From Cyathus striatus (Eukaryota > Basidiomycota > Agaricomycetes > Agaricales > Nidulariaceae): a stretch of DNA of 64,000 nucleotides. The notes below the pieces were generated by a model. The model was not told where the DNA came from. It saw only the letters and a program-made list of their open reading frames with translations, and ran no database searches. The translations under genes were made by a program, and so were the position numbers. Below are positions 1-9,445 of this stretch, in pieces (the first letter of the stretch is position 1; each line of letters begins with the position of its first letter). The DNA lies in the NCBI GenBank assembly GCA_025738555.1, contig JAOVFP010000006.1, positions 5,642,001 to 5,706,000 on the forward strand, read 5' to 3'.

Positions 1-539
1 TAAAGATGGCTTAACTCCTGCAGTTCAACCATTGAATGGAGCCAAGGCAGCGTACTATTCGGACTCACGAACATGGCCTCTTTGACATCATTTACACTAT
101 ATGCCCCGCTGCGTTTAGGATGTTCACTCTCGCTTTCTTCACTGCCTCCTCTTCAAATACTCAAAATAGAGGCAGCCCTTACTATCCAATTGATGGGTAC
201 AACCGGGGAATTTGTGGCTTGCAAGATCTGTTAGCAAAGTCCTCCGAAACGCTTCGCCATCTCGAGCTCGAGCTATATTGTTCACAAGACCCAGAGTCAT
301 ACCTTTCCTCACTTATGAGGGATGCACAATCATTGAAAATAACACATCTCACATTGGCAGGATCGATGCATATTTACAAGAACATCGCTCGTCACTTCCG
401 TTCACTTCGATCACTAGATTTAAAGCGTGTTGCTCGCTTTAATAACCATGTATCAACTGCGGGGTCTATGTGGGAGATGCTGAAAGATGAAAATATCCAC
501 CTTCAATATATCAGGGCTACTAGATTTTGACGTTGCCCG

Positions 540-622
540 TATTTTGACGTTGCCGTGACGTTGCCAGTGAGGCAACGTCACGCAACGCCAGCAACGTCAC
601 GGCAACGCCAGGCAACGTCACA
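540..622. repeat. GGCAACGTCA-type minisatellite, block 1
   Basis: Tandem and inverted copies of a roughly 10 bp unit (GACGTTGCC / GGCAACGTC / GGCAACGCC). The block contains a palindrome centred near 570, where GTTGCC units on the left face GGCAAC units on the right and could fold into a hairpin. Confidence 0.85.
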
Positions 623-1149
623 TCAGCCTGTGATCAATCACACCCTCGCTAATCAATTCTCCCGCCCTTCCCTTTGCATTTTCACACGCATATCACCATT
701 GCCCGCCTCCCACTCATTATTTCCCACACCTCCGCTCTCACTTTTTATACTTTTATTACATTTCCCTTAATCAAAAACAGAGTCTACTATTTATAATACA
801 ACATATTATTACCTATTTCACCAAGGATGGAACATATTACAGTAGAAGATTATTTAAAACTGTCTCTGATTCACATGTTGAATAGCTTTATCCCCTTCAT
901 TAAATAGTGAAATATTGTTTAGTACATATATCATAATATATATTGGATAATGCAAAAATAATCGAAGAAAATGATAAAGAATTGACCTAGAAAATAAGAC
1001 AATACTTGCTCACTGTTGAGCATGATGACAAGTGTGATGTGTTGCCGCGGTGATGAGGAAGGGTACTTGATGGAGTGATAGATGGGATCAATATTGTGTA
1101 CAAATATAAATGGGAAGCGGAGGGCGCGGGAAACATTGAACCTCCAGCA

Positions 1150-1345
1150 ATGCCAAAGGCAACGTCAAGCAACGCCAGCAACGCCACGGCAACGTCACGG
1201 CAACGCCATTCAGCAACATCACAGCAACGTCACGCAACGTCACAGCAACGCCAGGCAACGTCCGAGCAACGCCAGCAACGCCAAGCAACGTCAAATCTCG
1301 GATCGGCAACGTCAATTCTCAAATGGCAACGCCAGGCAACGTCAA
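1150..1345 (+). repeat. GGCAACGTCA-type minisatellite, block 2
   Basis: About 18 imperfect copies of CAACGTCA/CAACGCCA, all in one orientation. The predicted ORFs here are just Q-R-Q-A-T repeats made by the array and are not counted as genes. Confidence 0.85.
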
Positions 1346-1684
1346 AATCCTATTTTCAACAATTTCTACAACTGGTATAAAAATGAGTAGAGTCCATTTA
1401 TCTCTACCAAATATTTACTTTTATTTCTATATATCATGTATTTACAACATACAAGCTGTCTAGAGTAGAAATGTTGTGTACAAAGGAAAAAAATACTTAT
1501 TTTCAACTTATTTCACTGTGAGATTGTAAGTTATACCCTGTTATACATGGCTCATATTTCTCATTAAGTGCTAATATATATTATATGAATGTAAGGTACA
1601 TTTATCTTGTGAACTCCTACTAATTTATTGTATTTATTACTAACTAAGCGTGTACACAAGTGGGGCTCGAACACAAGACCTCAG

Positions 1685-1800
1685 CAAGCAACGCCACTGC
1701 AACGCCAAGCAACGCCAAAATTAAATCGGCAACGCCAGGCAACGTCAATGCAACGCCCGGCAACGTCAATTTGGGCAACGTCAAAAACCGGGCAACGTCA
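1685..1800 (+). repeat. GGCAACGTCA-type minisatellite, block 3
   Basis: A further block of the same unit leading directly into the right terminal repeat of the 514-1814 element. The match between array unit and terminus supports growth of the array from the element's own end. Confidence 0.85.
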
Positions 1801-2712
1801 AAATCTGTAGGCCCAATATATCACCCATATTGAGCCAACGCAAAGCTTGGTACAGTATTTCCGATCTTATACCGGTCTCAAATCACTTCATTTCAAAGAG
1901 GGTCCCTACGGCATCTTAGATGAACAATCTAAACTGCTCACACTTGAAGACTACTTGGATGCTCTAAGTAGTCATGCGAGTTCACTGAGAAACCTCACGA
2001 TATTGCCCATGTACGAGGGAGACTGGTGCTTCGGAAACAGAGACATATCGTCTCTATCACAACTTGTCAATTTAAGATATCTTTCGGTTGCGATTTTAGC
2101 TGATTCAACTTCTACCGTACCATATGGAGGAGCCAGCGAAAGTTATGGCTTATCTACAAACAGTTACGATCCATCTCACCCTGTGGTATTATTGCTTGAT
2201 TTTTGCGAACGAGATCCATTCTAACACATGAAACCTAGTGCAAACTTCTACAAGCAGCATTGTTACTTCCTAATCTTCGTCTCTTATCGATTCATGGCTG
2301 CAAACTTCTCCGAGAAAATTGGCATCTAGTTGACCACAAGATTAGTCCTACTGTACAAATAGACACTCAGGTCAGATCCTATGGACCGTTGGATCCGTCA
2401 AAATATAAATTCGCAGTCAGGAATTCAAAGAGGTACTATACAGTGCAGCTAACAGGGGAAGGCGATGAATTTCGGTATTGTCTTAAATGATTGCTCTATA
2501 TTTTGTTCTAGTACTTAATCGAAGCTGCTACCACTGAATACGAAAAACTTATTCGGTACGCATAATTTATAAAATTTATGTTGTTTGTACAATATGTATA
2601 AATTCAATCACCATCGTAATTTAACCCAATATTTCGGTTAATTTCGAGAACCATGTAAGCTGACGCACGTTCAGAGTCATGTTCTTTCCAACGCCAGTGT
2701 AGTATTATCAGT

Positions 2713-3034
2713 ATGCCATACGTGAGTGCTTTTATTTCCTGGTGTATTTCTAACAGAAATCGTCCTATTCTAGGGTTATATAATTGGTTTCAAATTACGA
2801 TTCGAAAAGTTGGTGAAAATGCTTACTCCGATGCATCCGAATAGGACGATTACGACCAATAGCTGGGAAGTCTTCGAACACATATGAGCGTTATATCCGT
2901 CTGCAACGCATTCCTCGTCACGCGTACGCTTACATTGCAGGTGGAAAGATAAGAAATGAAGAAGTTAATCATATTGTCATTGTTCTTGACGAAGATGGGT
3001 CAAAGAAGCAACTGGAGGCTATACTACCGGAGTG
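2713..3034 (+). CDS. Small unknown protein, provisional three-exon model
   Basis: The last part, about 2868-3034, is a convincing reading frame that includes ERYIRLQRIPRHAYAYIAGG and VNHIVIVLDEDGSKKQLE and ends with TGA. Upstream, ATG at 2713 opens a three-codon exon before a GTGAGT donor and an acceptor at 2756. A second intron, with donor GTTATA and an acceptor ending near 2867, would join in frame. The first intron would be only 35 bp, so the 5' structure is uncertain. No family was recognised. The next frame on this strand (3126-3314, a charged KE-rich stretch) may or may not belong to it. Confidence 0.35.
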
Positions 3035-3731
3035 ATTGAGGCGATGAGACGAGACGAGAAAGAAGGTCGAAGAGGATGAGAAGGATGGGAAACTGCGATG
3101 GATCTTCAGCAATCATGTTAAGATCGTGGATCAACCACAGAAGAGGAGCCGAAAGAAAGAGAAAAGCGATATTCCGGATATAACTGAAAAGCCTAAGGAC
3201 GACAAAACGATACCTGAGTTGGAGCCAGAGGAAGGAAGTCAGAGGATACATACGTGCTTTATACACTCGGAGGATCTTCTTGATGGTCCTATACTTTTTC
3301 TAAAAACTATCTGATAAAGTGTCTTTTCCGATACATCATGATGTCACCCATCTAACAATTTAAGTAGCATGGTGCGAGTCGGACCAAATGGACATCTCGG
3401 TTGTTAGAAAGCGGTCGGTAAATGTGTAAACTAACTATCCGTGAGTTGCGAAATGACCATTTCTTATCACAGATCACATTCATTCGATTTTTATATAGGC
3501 CGGCGATTATGACTATATTAGATCATGATCATACCTCCAATTGTATAGCTGCCAGTGGTCGACATCTCGATATTCACTTACACCTCTGGAACTAGAACTA
3601 TTACTTCTAATTAGCGTCATATTTGACGTCAAATCGATCACGACTTACGTGTACAAGTATATAAAGGACGCGTATGCTAAACGATCCAACGAATCCGAGT
3701 ACTTCCAACCACCAAAGCAGGAATTGAGACA
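3035..3731. other. Intergenic, no convincing gene
   Basis: Short ORFs overlap on both strands, the longest being a lysine/glutamate-rich one at 3126-3314 (+) and a 93-codon one at 3541-3822 (+). The latter is out of frame with the better-supported start at 3732. I see no clear splice signals tying them to neighbours. Confidence 0.5.
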
Positions 3732-4514
3732 ATGTCTCAAGATCCGCCTAAAGAATACTCACAGACCCACTGTATCGATCTCGAGAATGAAAACTCCGAA
3801 CTCTCAAAGCCGGAACGCATAGCTCATGCAATGCAAGTATAATACACCCAAATTCGCAATACCGAAAGACTGATGATTCAATTTAGTTACATGTACATCA
3901 TAATGAGCGCGTCCGGAGCTCTATGTTGTGTTGTAGCAATGTCAGTGTAACATGTTTACGATAACTATTGGAAAAAAATCTCATTCGAGCGATATTAGGT
4001 TCATAGGACTCTCTTTCTATGGATTGTGAGTGTAACACATTCATTTCAACAGTATCGGAAGTGATCTCATCCAGCCTATATTAGACTCGCATCAACCAAT
4101 TACAACTATTCCGAACCAGATGTCTCGCTACGCATCGCAGTAACCCTCGGAGCTATTGGCGGCTCGATTATGTTTGCTATCAGTGCTGCACTTATAGGGA
4201 GTGTAATCATTCTCTTGGGAGGGAATGGCGAAAAAGTATATTATACTTGCATGATTCCGGGTGTCATAGTACTACCTCCTGCAGCGGGGGCACTTGGTGC
4301 GGCTATTGTTAATAGGGCGATGTCAGAGTCTGTTAGTCTTAAGGAAGCTACGAAGTTGGCTACGGTGGGGAATCTTCTTGCTCTTATAGGATATATTCCT
4401 TCATTTATGGCTAATGCCGCTCGTGAGAAGCGTCATAAACAAGTTTTAGATCGACTTGAAGCTATAGATAGACATACTGTAGAAAGAGAAGTTGTAGATA
4501 GGACTTGTCACTAG
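3732..4514 (+). CDS. Small multi-pass membrane protein, spliced (exons provisional)
   Basis: The 3' exon is clear. Reading in frame from about 4094, it has a helix around LRIAVTLGAIGGSIMF continuing into AISAALIGSVIILLGG, a second at VIVLPPAAGALGAAIV, a third near LLALIGYIPSF, and then a charged tail to the stop at 4514. Upstream, ATG at 3732 starts an acidic segment (MSQDPPKEYSQTHCIDLENE) ending at a GTATAA donor near 3837. A short hydrophobic exon reading YMYIIMSASGALCCVV lies at about 3889-3942, and another fragment follows near 4013. Donor and acceptor choices in the middle are unresolved, so only the two ends are firm. The family is not recognised; a membrane location is inferred from the helices. 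Confidence 0.6.
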
Positions 4515-4858
4515 GCCAGTACATCCAGACTCGAATCGAACTTGAGCATGAAAGTTCTCATTTCCTCAGGTTCACGGATATACACCGAACACTCATTCAC
4601 AAACTCTTACTGATCCATATCATGTGTCCCAATCAGTTTCGAATGAGGACAATAATAAAGCAGTGGATAACTCGTTACTCAGGTAAAAGTTTCACGTATC
4701 CTAGAACGTACGTGACCGTATGATTCAAGAATGAATTACTAGAATGGTAACTTGTAAACGACGTAAAAGTACATACATGCATTACATATGAGCAAGTAGA
4801 AGACTAATAAGTACTGTTAAGTCTTGGAATCTGGTAGAGCTGAACGATTTGATTGCGT
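4515..4858. other. Intergenic between two convergent genes
   Basis: This holds the 3' ends of the membrane-protein gene (+) and the metallothionein gene (-). A 72-codon ORF at 4505-4723 overlaps the upstream stop and has no protein-like features. Confidence 0.5.
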
Positions 4859-5221
4859 TTAGCATTTGCACTCTCCCGGCTTGCAAGCGCAGCTACAAAA
4901 ATAACCAATACAATCAGCAAGATTTTACGGTGAACATGGAAGGAAAGTAACGCACCCAGCGCCGCAGCTGCATGTGCTGCTACCGCAGTTTGCTTGGTTT
5001 ACGGGAGTACAGGTGCAGGTGCTATCGGAGAAAGTTACGTTAGTATTAATATATGGGAATGAAGGAAAAGGTGTATACCGAGAGTTAGCGCACGAGCAGG
5101 ATGTGCAGGAGCATTGGGCGCATGTGCATCCGGTGCTGGAGCAGGAAGTGCAAGAAGACTGCAAAATATAAATGTTTAGCAAAGACAATTCAAGGGTGAC
5201 AGATAGACATACGCAAGCCAT
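4859..5221 (-). CDS. Metallothionein, 62 residues, four exons
   Basis: Spliced model on the minus strand: exons 5213-5221, 5079-5158, 4956-5021 and 4859-4892, with introns of 54, 57 and 63 bp, all GT-AG and in phase. The product is 62 residues with 18 cysteines in CxC and CxxC spacing (for example SSCTSCSSTGCTCAQCSC near the start and CACKPGECKC at the end). It has no aromatic or histidine residues, as expected of a fungal metallothionein. Such proteins bind Cu(I), Zn(II) or Cd(II) through thiolate clusters in the cytosol and protect against metal excess; which metal is bound cannot be read from the sequence. Without splicing the locus shows only a 98-codon minus frame that reads through all but the last intron. 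The first exon codes only Met-Ala-Cys. Confidence 0.88.
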
Positions 5222-5323
5222 TTGCTTGATAGTAAGGATGGAGATAAGAAGTTGTGTGGGTGGGATGTTTGTGAAATTGAATGGGTGGGCGTGTTAATGA
5301 TGTCTCCAAAGCCAGCACGAGCA

Positions 5324-5333
5324 CCTTATATAT
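5324..5333 (-). promoter_or_regulatory. TATA box of the metallothionein gene
   Basis: On the minus strand ATATATAAGG lies about 105 bp upstream of the ATG at 5221. One match to the yeast Ace1-type copper-site pattern (CTCGTGCTGG, 5312-5321) lies beside it. A single match of this short pattern is weak evidence, and it sits downstream of the TATA. Confidence 0.5.
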
Positions 5334-5919
5334 CTCTTTCCCCACCCCTTCGCACCCCAAAAATGGACATGCGCCAATTTGTGTACGCACCAATCAGCAC
5401 CGCCCATCAGCGCATTCAGGAAATCGCTCATCGGCCTTGGTAAGTGGACGCGAAAATGCCTCAAGATCCGATCTTACTCATCAATGCATCACTGGACGCC
5501 GATAGGCCGATATGACGTCATCCTTCTTTCAGGCTTTGCTCAATGCTCTGCCCCTGAATACACACGCGAGAGCTCGTTCGGCTGACGACGTGTGCGATGC
5601 TCGCATTGCGCAGGAGTGAAGAGAAGCAGGAGAAAGGTGAATAATGGAGACTACGTAGCGGGACAATCGATTGTAGTTTTCAAGGTGTGGAAGGGATGGT
5701 TGGACCACAGGTATAATTGGGGTGTTGTATTATTTCCGTGCTTATTCCTCTTATTTCACTCGAATCCCTTTATTTCACTTCTATGTAAAACTCTCTTACG
5801 CTTATCGATATTCCTATTCATCTCCAATGTCATTGACTCTCATATTACTATTGAGATTTGGCTGACAAAGCAGCTGAATCTATTGCCAGACAAGCCAATC
5901 ACATTGGCCAGAACAGAAT
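5334..5919. other. Intergenic, upstream of the metallothionein
   Basis: CpG-rich upstream sequence of the metallothionein, then AT-rich DNA. ORFs of 60-110 codons overlap in several frames without splice support or recognisable motifs. Confidence 0.5.
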
Positions 5920-6245
5920 TGTAATTGTATAATTGATCAGAATGAATTAAGATATAATCAGAATACAGTATGATATTCAATAGTTTAATACACTTCTACT
6001 CTATTGTACTGTATCATGACTCACTGTATATTCAATCTTCCTGGTATATATACCTGGGTAGACCCCCAAATAATATGCGATCTCTCTCTCTTACCATCAC
6101 CTTGTTTCATCTCTCTCTGAGTAAACTCTCTATTTATCTCTGTGTGACTCTGCTTGCTGCTACCTGCTCCCAATTTTCAACAATTACAATTGTACTAACC
6201 TGTATTCTCTTCGAGCCTCTGATCCAGGAAAAGCGGCATGCCTAA
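5920..6245 (+). mobile_element. Possible solo LTR or LTR-element remnant
   Basis: The stretch starts TGTAATTG, has a TATA-like TATATATAC near 6047 followed by CT-rich R/U5-like sequence, and ends just before ACTGGGCGCCG (6244 on), which looks like a primer-binding site. No second LTR or TSD was found, so this is a suggestion only. Confidence 0.35.
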
Positions 6246-7395
6246 CTGGGCGCCGTACCCAAACAAAGTCAGCTGACCAACATGTCAGTCTTGGCGCGTT
6301 CAACACGCGTTCAGTAATCTTCGTTATTCGACCTTCGCCACCACCTTCTCTAGCCTTCCAGTTCCTCTAGCCGATAGCGACTCCTCAAGGCCTCGACAAT
6401 GACACATTCACATCCGGTTTTTCGGTCGGTTACAACCTCGAGTTGGAAGGAAAGGGGTTTCAGGCTGAGGAATTGGGTGTCGTATCTTTGTTCTTCCTAT
6501 CTCGTATAACTTACTCCTTTCTTTACATTCTATTCTAGTTCTTCCTACCGCACCATACCATGGCACACGACGGTGCTTGATTTCCATTCTCTACCGACAC
6601 TTCGGCGCTCGAAGGATCAATAAGGTGACAATCCAGCTCATCAACACTCCACGCTGCCGTGCTGCACCAGCAGCTTGGGCAACTGCGACTATCCTTGGGG
6701 AGGGGTAGGACAAGTCATCGTGCTGGCGTTGTGGAGCCTCAAGAGACAAGTTGTGAACGTCATCTTGTTGGTCTCAAGAGTATCCGAGTGTTGAGTCTCC
6801 ACCCTACTTACGTTCTTGTGTTTCATTCTGCTGTCACGGTCATTCTACCTACCTTGTGACTTAGGTTTCTTCTTTTGTGTTTACTCTGTGCTCCGATGGC
6901 ATGAGAGCACGCGTGCGTCGGATTATTCCAGTAGCACTTTGCCGTTGTATATTATGCGGGTACGATTGTACCTGGCAATTCACCACTTTTATGGCTTAAT
7001 CCTTATGCGCTATCTCATACCTCGAGCCTTAAGTCATACTGAAGAGTGTCAACACCTCAAGTTACTCAAGAATTGTTCAATTGAAAGTTAAGTTTACGTC
7101 AACGTTACAAACTAACGTTGTTTTCTAGTTCTTCTCCTGTGGCCAGATGGGTCGGATAGCCGCTCGCTACGCGTGGCCAAGGTTATTCCTCCTCAAAGGC
7201 AAATCGTAATAATGAGAAAATAAGTCAAGTTATAAAAGACGAGCAATTCACGCGCAGGTAAAAAGTAAGTCTGAATGAGAAGAGATAAGTTTGAAGTGTC
7301 ACAGATCGCAAGTGGGAGTGTCCTACAGTATTCCACGTCATAGGTAAGATCCGTTAACATATAGCGCGTATATAAGTCGCTGTTATTCTTTTTGG
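6246..7395. other. Intergenic, no gene recognised
   Basis: ORFs at 6659-6859 and 6816-7091 overlap in different frames and have no protein-like motifs. The right part is the 3' flank of the F-box gene on the minus strand. Confidence 0.5.
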
Positions 7396-9093
7396 CTAGT
7401 ACGTTCCATCCATGCTACATGCCACCGTAACTGCTATTCCACACTCTCTTCCAATTTGTTCCAGATCTTTCAAAGCTACACGAGCCTCTTCGATATCTGG
7501 CCCTGTTATCTTCGCAGTGATGTCGACGGTCGTCAAACATTTGTGACAATCCGTCGTTTTGTGGGATCGAGAGCGCAAGAAATCGGTCAGGTGCATGAAG
7601 ATCTCCGTTTTCTGCACTTCGCATATCATGAGTTCCAAGTCAAGTTTCATTAATGATGGCAGAGTATGTTTATCATTGGTCGGATCCCATATTAAACTTT
7701 GGATGACAGGATCTGGATCCATCCTTGATAATGTCAGTTCTTCGACATCGGATAGTTCATTTATAACGTTGATAGCGGTCCAAGGGATCGAATATACCTC
7801 CAAGCGCTTGATGAAGCACTTTGACCTTGGGATCATGGATAATATTGGTTGGAGTTCAACGTTCGGGAATGACCTCAAGTCAAGTTTTAAGTTGATTAGC
7901 TTTGGGACATGGAGTATCTTCCAGAACTCCGTCGAGTCCGGTTCCGTGTTATCATGGATAAAGGAAAGGGTGTGTAGTGATGGAAATGTGATCTCTGTTG
8001 ACGGCATCCCGCTAGAGTCGCAACTATCCCATGTCAGCTCCTCCAGAGAAGATAATTTTGAGTTCAGCTCCGACGAAAAGTTAGCACTATTTTCGTCATC
8101 AAAAAGATTAATAAAACAATTTTTCAGGGTTAGCCTTCGAAGATTATTCATAGGAATTGTTATTAATGTAGCTGGAAAATAGATGCGTTCCAACTGTAGG
8201 TGCGCAATTGAAGTGGACCCATGAAAGATGCTGAAGTGGTCCGAACCATGGTCTATACCATGGTAACCACCTTGGAGAGAGAGATTCCGAAGATTTGCGA
8301 GGCTACAATTCTGAAGAGATTTCTGAACTAGAGGGTGGTGTATAACGTTAGTGGTAGACTCAAGTGATATCCAGCGATCGGATTCATCCAATATATCCCT
8401 AAATCCATCATAGACCGAATTTGTCCAACTTGTCCACTCATCGCAAAAGGAAACTCTCAGCTGAGATTCCGCTGAATTCTCGATGAAAGTGCGAACATGA
8501 TGATTGAGTCCAGTTCCAATTACATTGGCTAATTTCCCAACCTTCATGTTTCTCCAGAACAATGACCTACTATCCACCACTTTCCTCCAGCGGGTGCAGA
8601 CCTGCCGGAGAACCCATATCTGATCATATTTATTACCAACGTCGATAAAGTCATCACATTGACGGAGATGGGAAAATATTTCTCCCAAAATATCATTTGG
8701 CATTTTATTCATAGGTGATATTAGTGAATGAAGTAGATCTTTGTACGCTTGTGTATCAGAGACACACCATTTTAGTCTCGAAAGTTCAGCTACTGCAGTG
8801 CGACAGAAAGCTTGACATGAGGCGATGAGAGCTTCGATTTCGGATCTTTCGGTGGTTCCGGGAATATAGTGATCTCGAGCGAGGGCGTACGGAATTGGGT
8901 TGTTGGGGATGTTATTGAGAATACCGCCGCTAAGGGTTCCACAGCGATTGCATGGCGAAGGAAATCTAAAATAGTCCTAGTGAGTATCTGTATATGTGCA
9001 AATTGAAATGAAGATGTTCACTTACTTTATACTTAGATGTATCTCACAGGAACAGACCATCTCGAGCGTTGAAACGACTTGAATAGGGATCAT
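7396..9093 (-). CDS. F-box-like protein with CxxC N-terminus, 545 residues, two exons
   Basis: Minus-strand model: exon 1 9026-9093, intron 8966-9025 (GTAAGT...TTTTAG), exon 2 7396-8965. The N-terminal module has CSCEIHL, then PCNRCGTLSGG and NNIPNNPIPYALARDHY, suggesting a small cysteine-based fold. The F-box starts near residue 110 (KMPNDILGEIFSHL, then VCTRWRKVV). The rest is leucine-rich with LRR-like units such as LINLKLDLRSF. F-box proteins of this kind usually join Skp1-Cullin ubiquitin ligases; the substrate is unknown. The long open frame alone begins at 8712 and misses the first 107 residues. Relics of the same N-terminal module occur at 9257-9445 and 14930-15115. Confidence 0.85.
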
Positions 9094-9256
9094 GGTAGTA
9101 GGTATGAAAGCAAGAAATCATTTATACGCACATAATTTCAATGGCTTGGGATCTGCATTCAAATTTTCGGTGAATGAGTCAGTGAAGGAATCAGGACGCT
9201 TCATTGACAATTCAGCAGCCTATACTATTGATATTTTAAAACAATTCATAAATAGC

Positions 9257-9445
9257 AAAGGAAATCTAAAATAGTCCTTGAATCAATGTATGTACATATA
9301 GAAATGAAGTTCGCTCATTTTTGAATTAGATGTGTATAATGAGAATCCATCTTAGCCAATCGAGCGCTGAAACGAATTGAATGGGGATAATCAGCACGCT
9401 TCTTCATTGGCAATTCAATGGCCTATTACTTAGTACAACTTATAA
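9257..9445 (-). pseudogene. Diverged duplicate of the F-box gene's 5' end
   Basis: Compared with 8958-9225, this stretch repeats in order AAGGAAATCTAAAATAGTCC, a GAAATGAAG block, TTAGATGT, GAGCGYTGAAACGA, TTGAATRGGGAT and then sequence like the gene's upstream region. It covers the start of exon 2, the intron, exon 1 and promoter in the same order, with the ATG lost. It is a truncated tandem copy, not a gene. Confidence 0.65.

Larger units (their letters stand above)
514..1814. mobile_element. Non-autonomous TIR element with 9 bp TSD (Mutator-like size)
   Basis: The ends are inverted copies of each other: GGGCTACTAGATTTTGACG on the left and, read inward from the right, GGGCCTACAGATTTTGACG. 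The 9 bp AATATATCA flanks both sides (505-513 and 1815-1823). No transposase can be read inside. The interior carries three blocks of a roughly 10 bp unit (GGCAACGTCA / GGCAACGCCA) that is also part of the terminal repeats, so the ends seem to have spread inward as a minisatellite. A 9 bp TSD suits Mutator-like elements; that class call is inference. Confidence 0.85.
36..2490 (+). pseudogene. Decayed LRR (F-box/LRR-type) gene, interrupted by a mobile element
   Basis: Leucine-rich repeat-like protein sequence is spread over this stretch, with phrases such as SLRSLDLKRV, SLRNLTILPMY and NLRLLSIHGCKLL typical of the C-terminal half of basidiomycete F-box/LRR proteins. No F-box is in the window, so the gene start is probably to the left. 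Damage is visible: the frame shifts near 205-225 (LRR-like sequence begins in another frame at about 32-200), and an element occupies 514-1814. Removing that element plus one 9 bp TSD gives the continuous phrase IHLQYITHIEPTQSL. A normal intron fits at about 2186-2238 (CTAAC branch-like motif, TAG acceptor), followed by the last exon to the stop at 2490. The role as a substrate-recognition adaptor is inferred from the family only. Confidence 0.7.

Noticed and set aside
1075..1390. Gln/Arg/Ala/Thr-rich ORFs in two frames
   Set aside because: They are translations of the CAACGTCA array within the TIR element.
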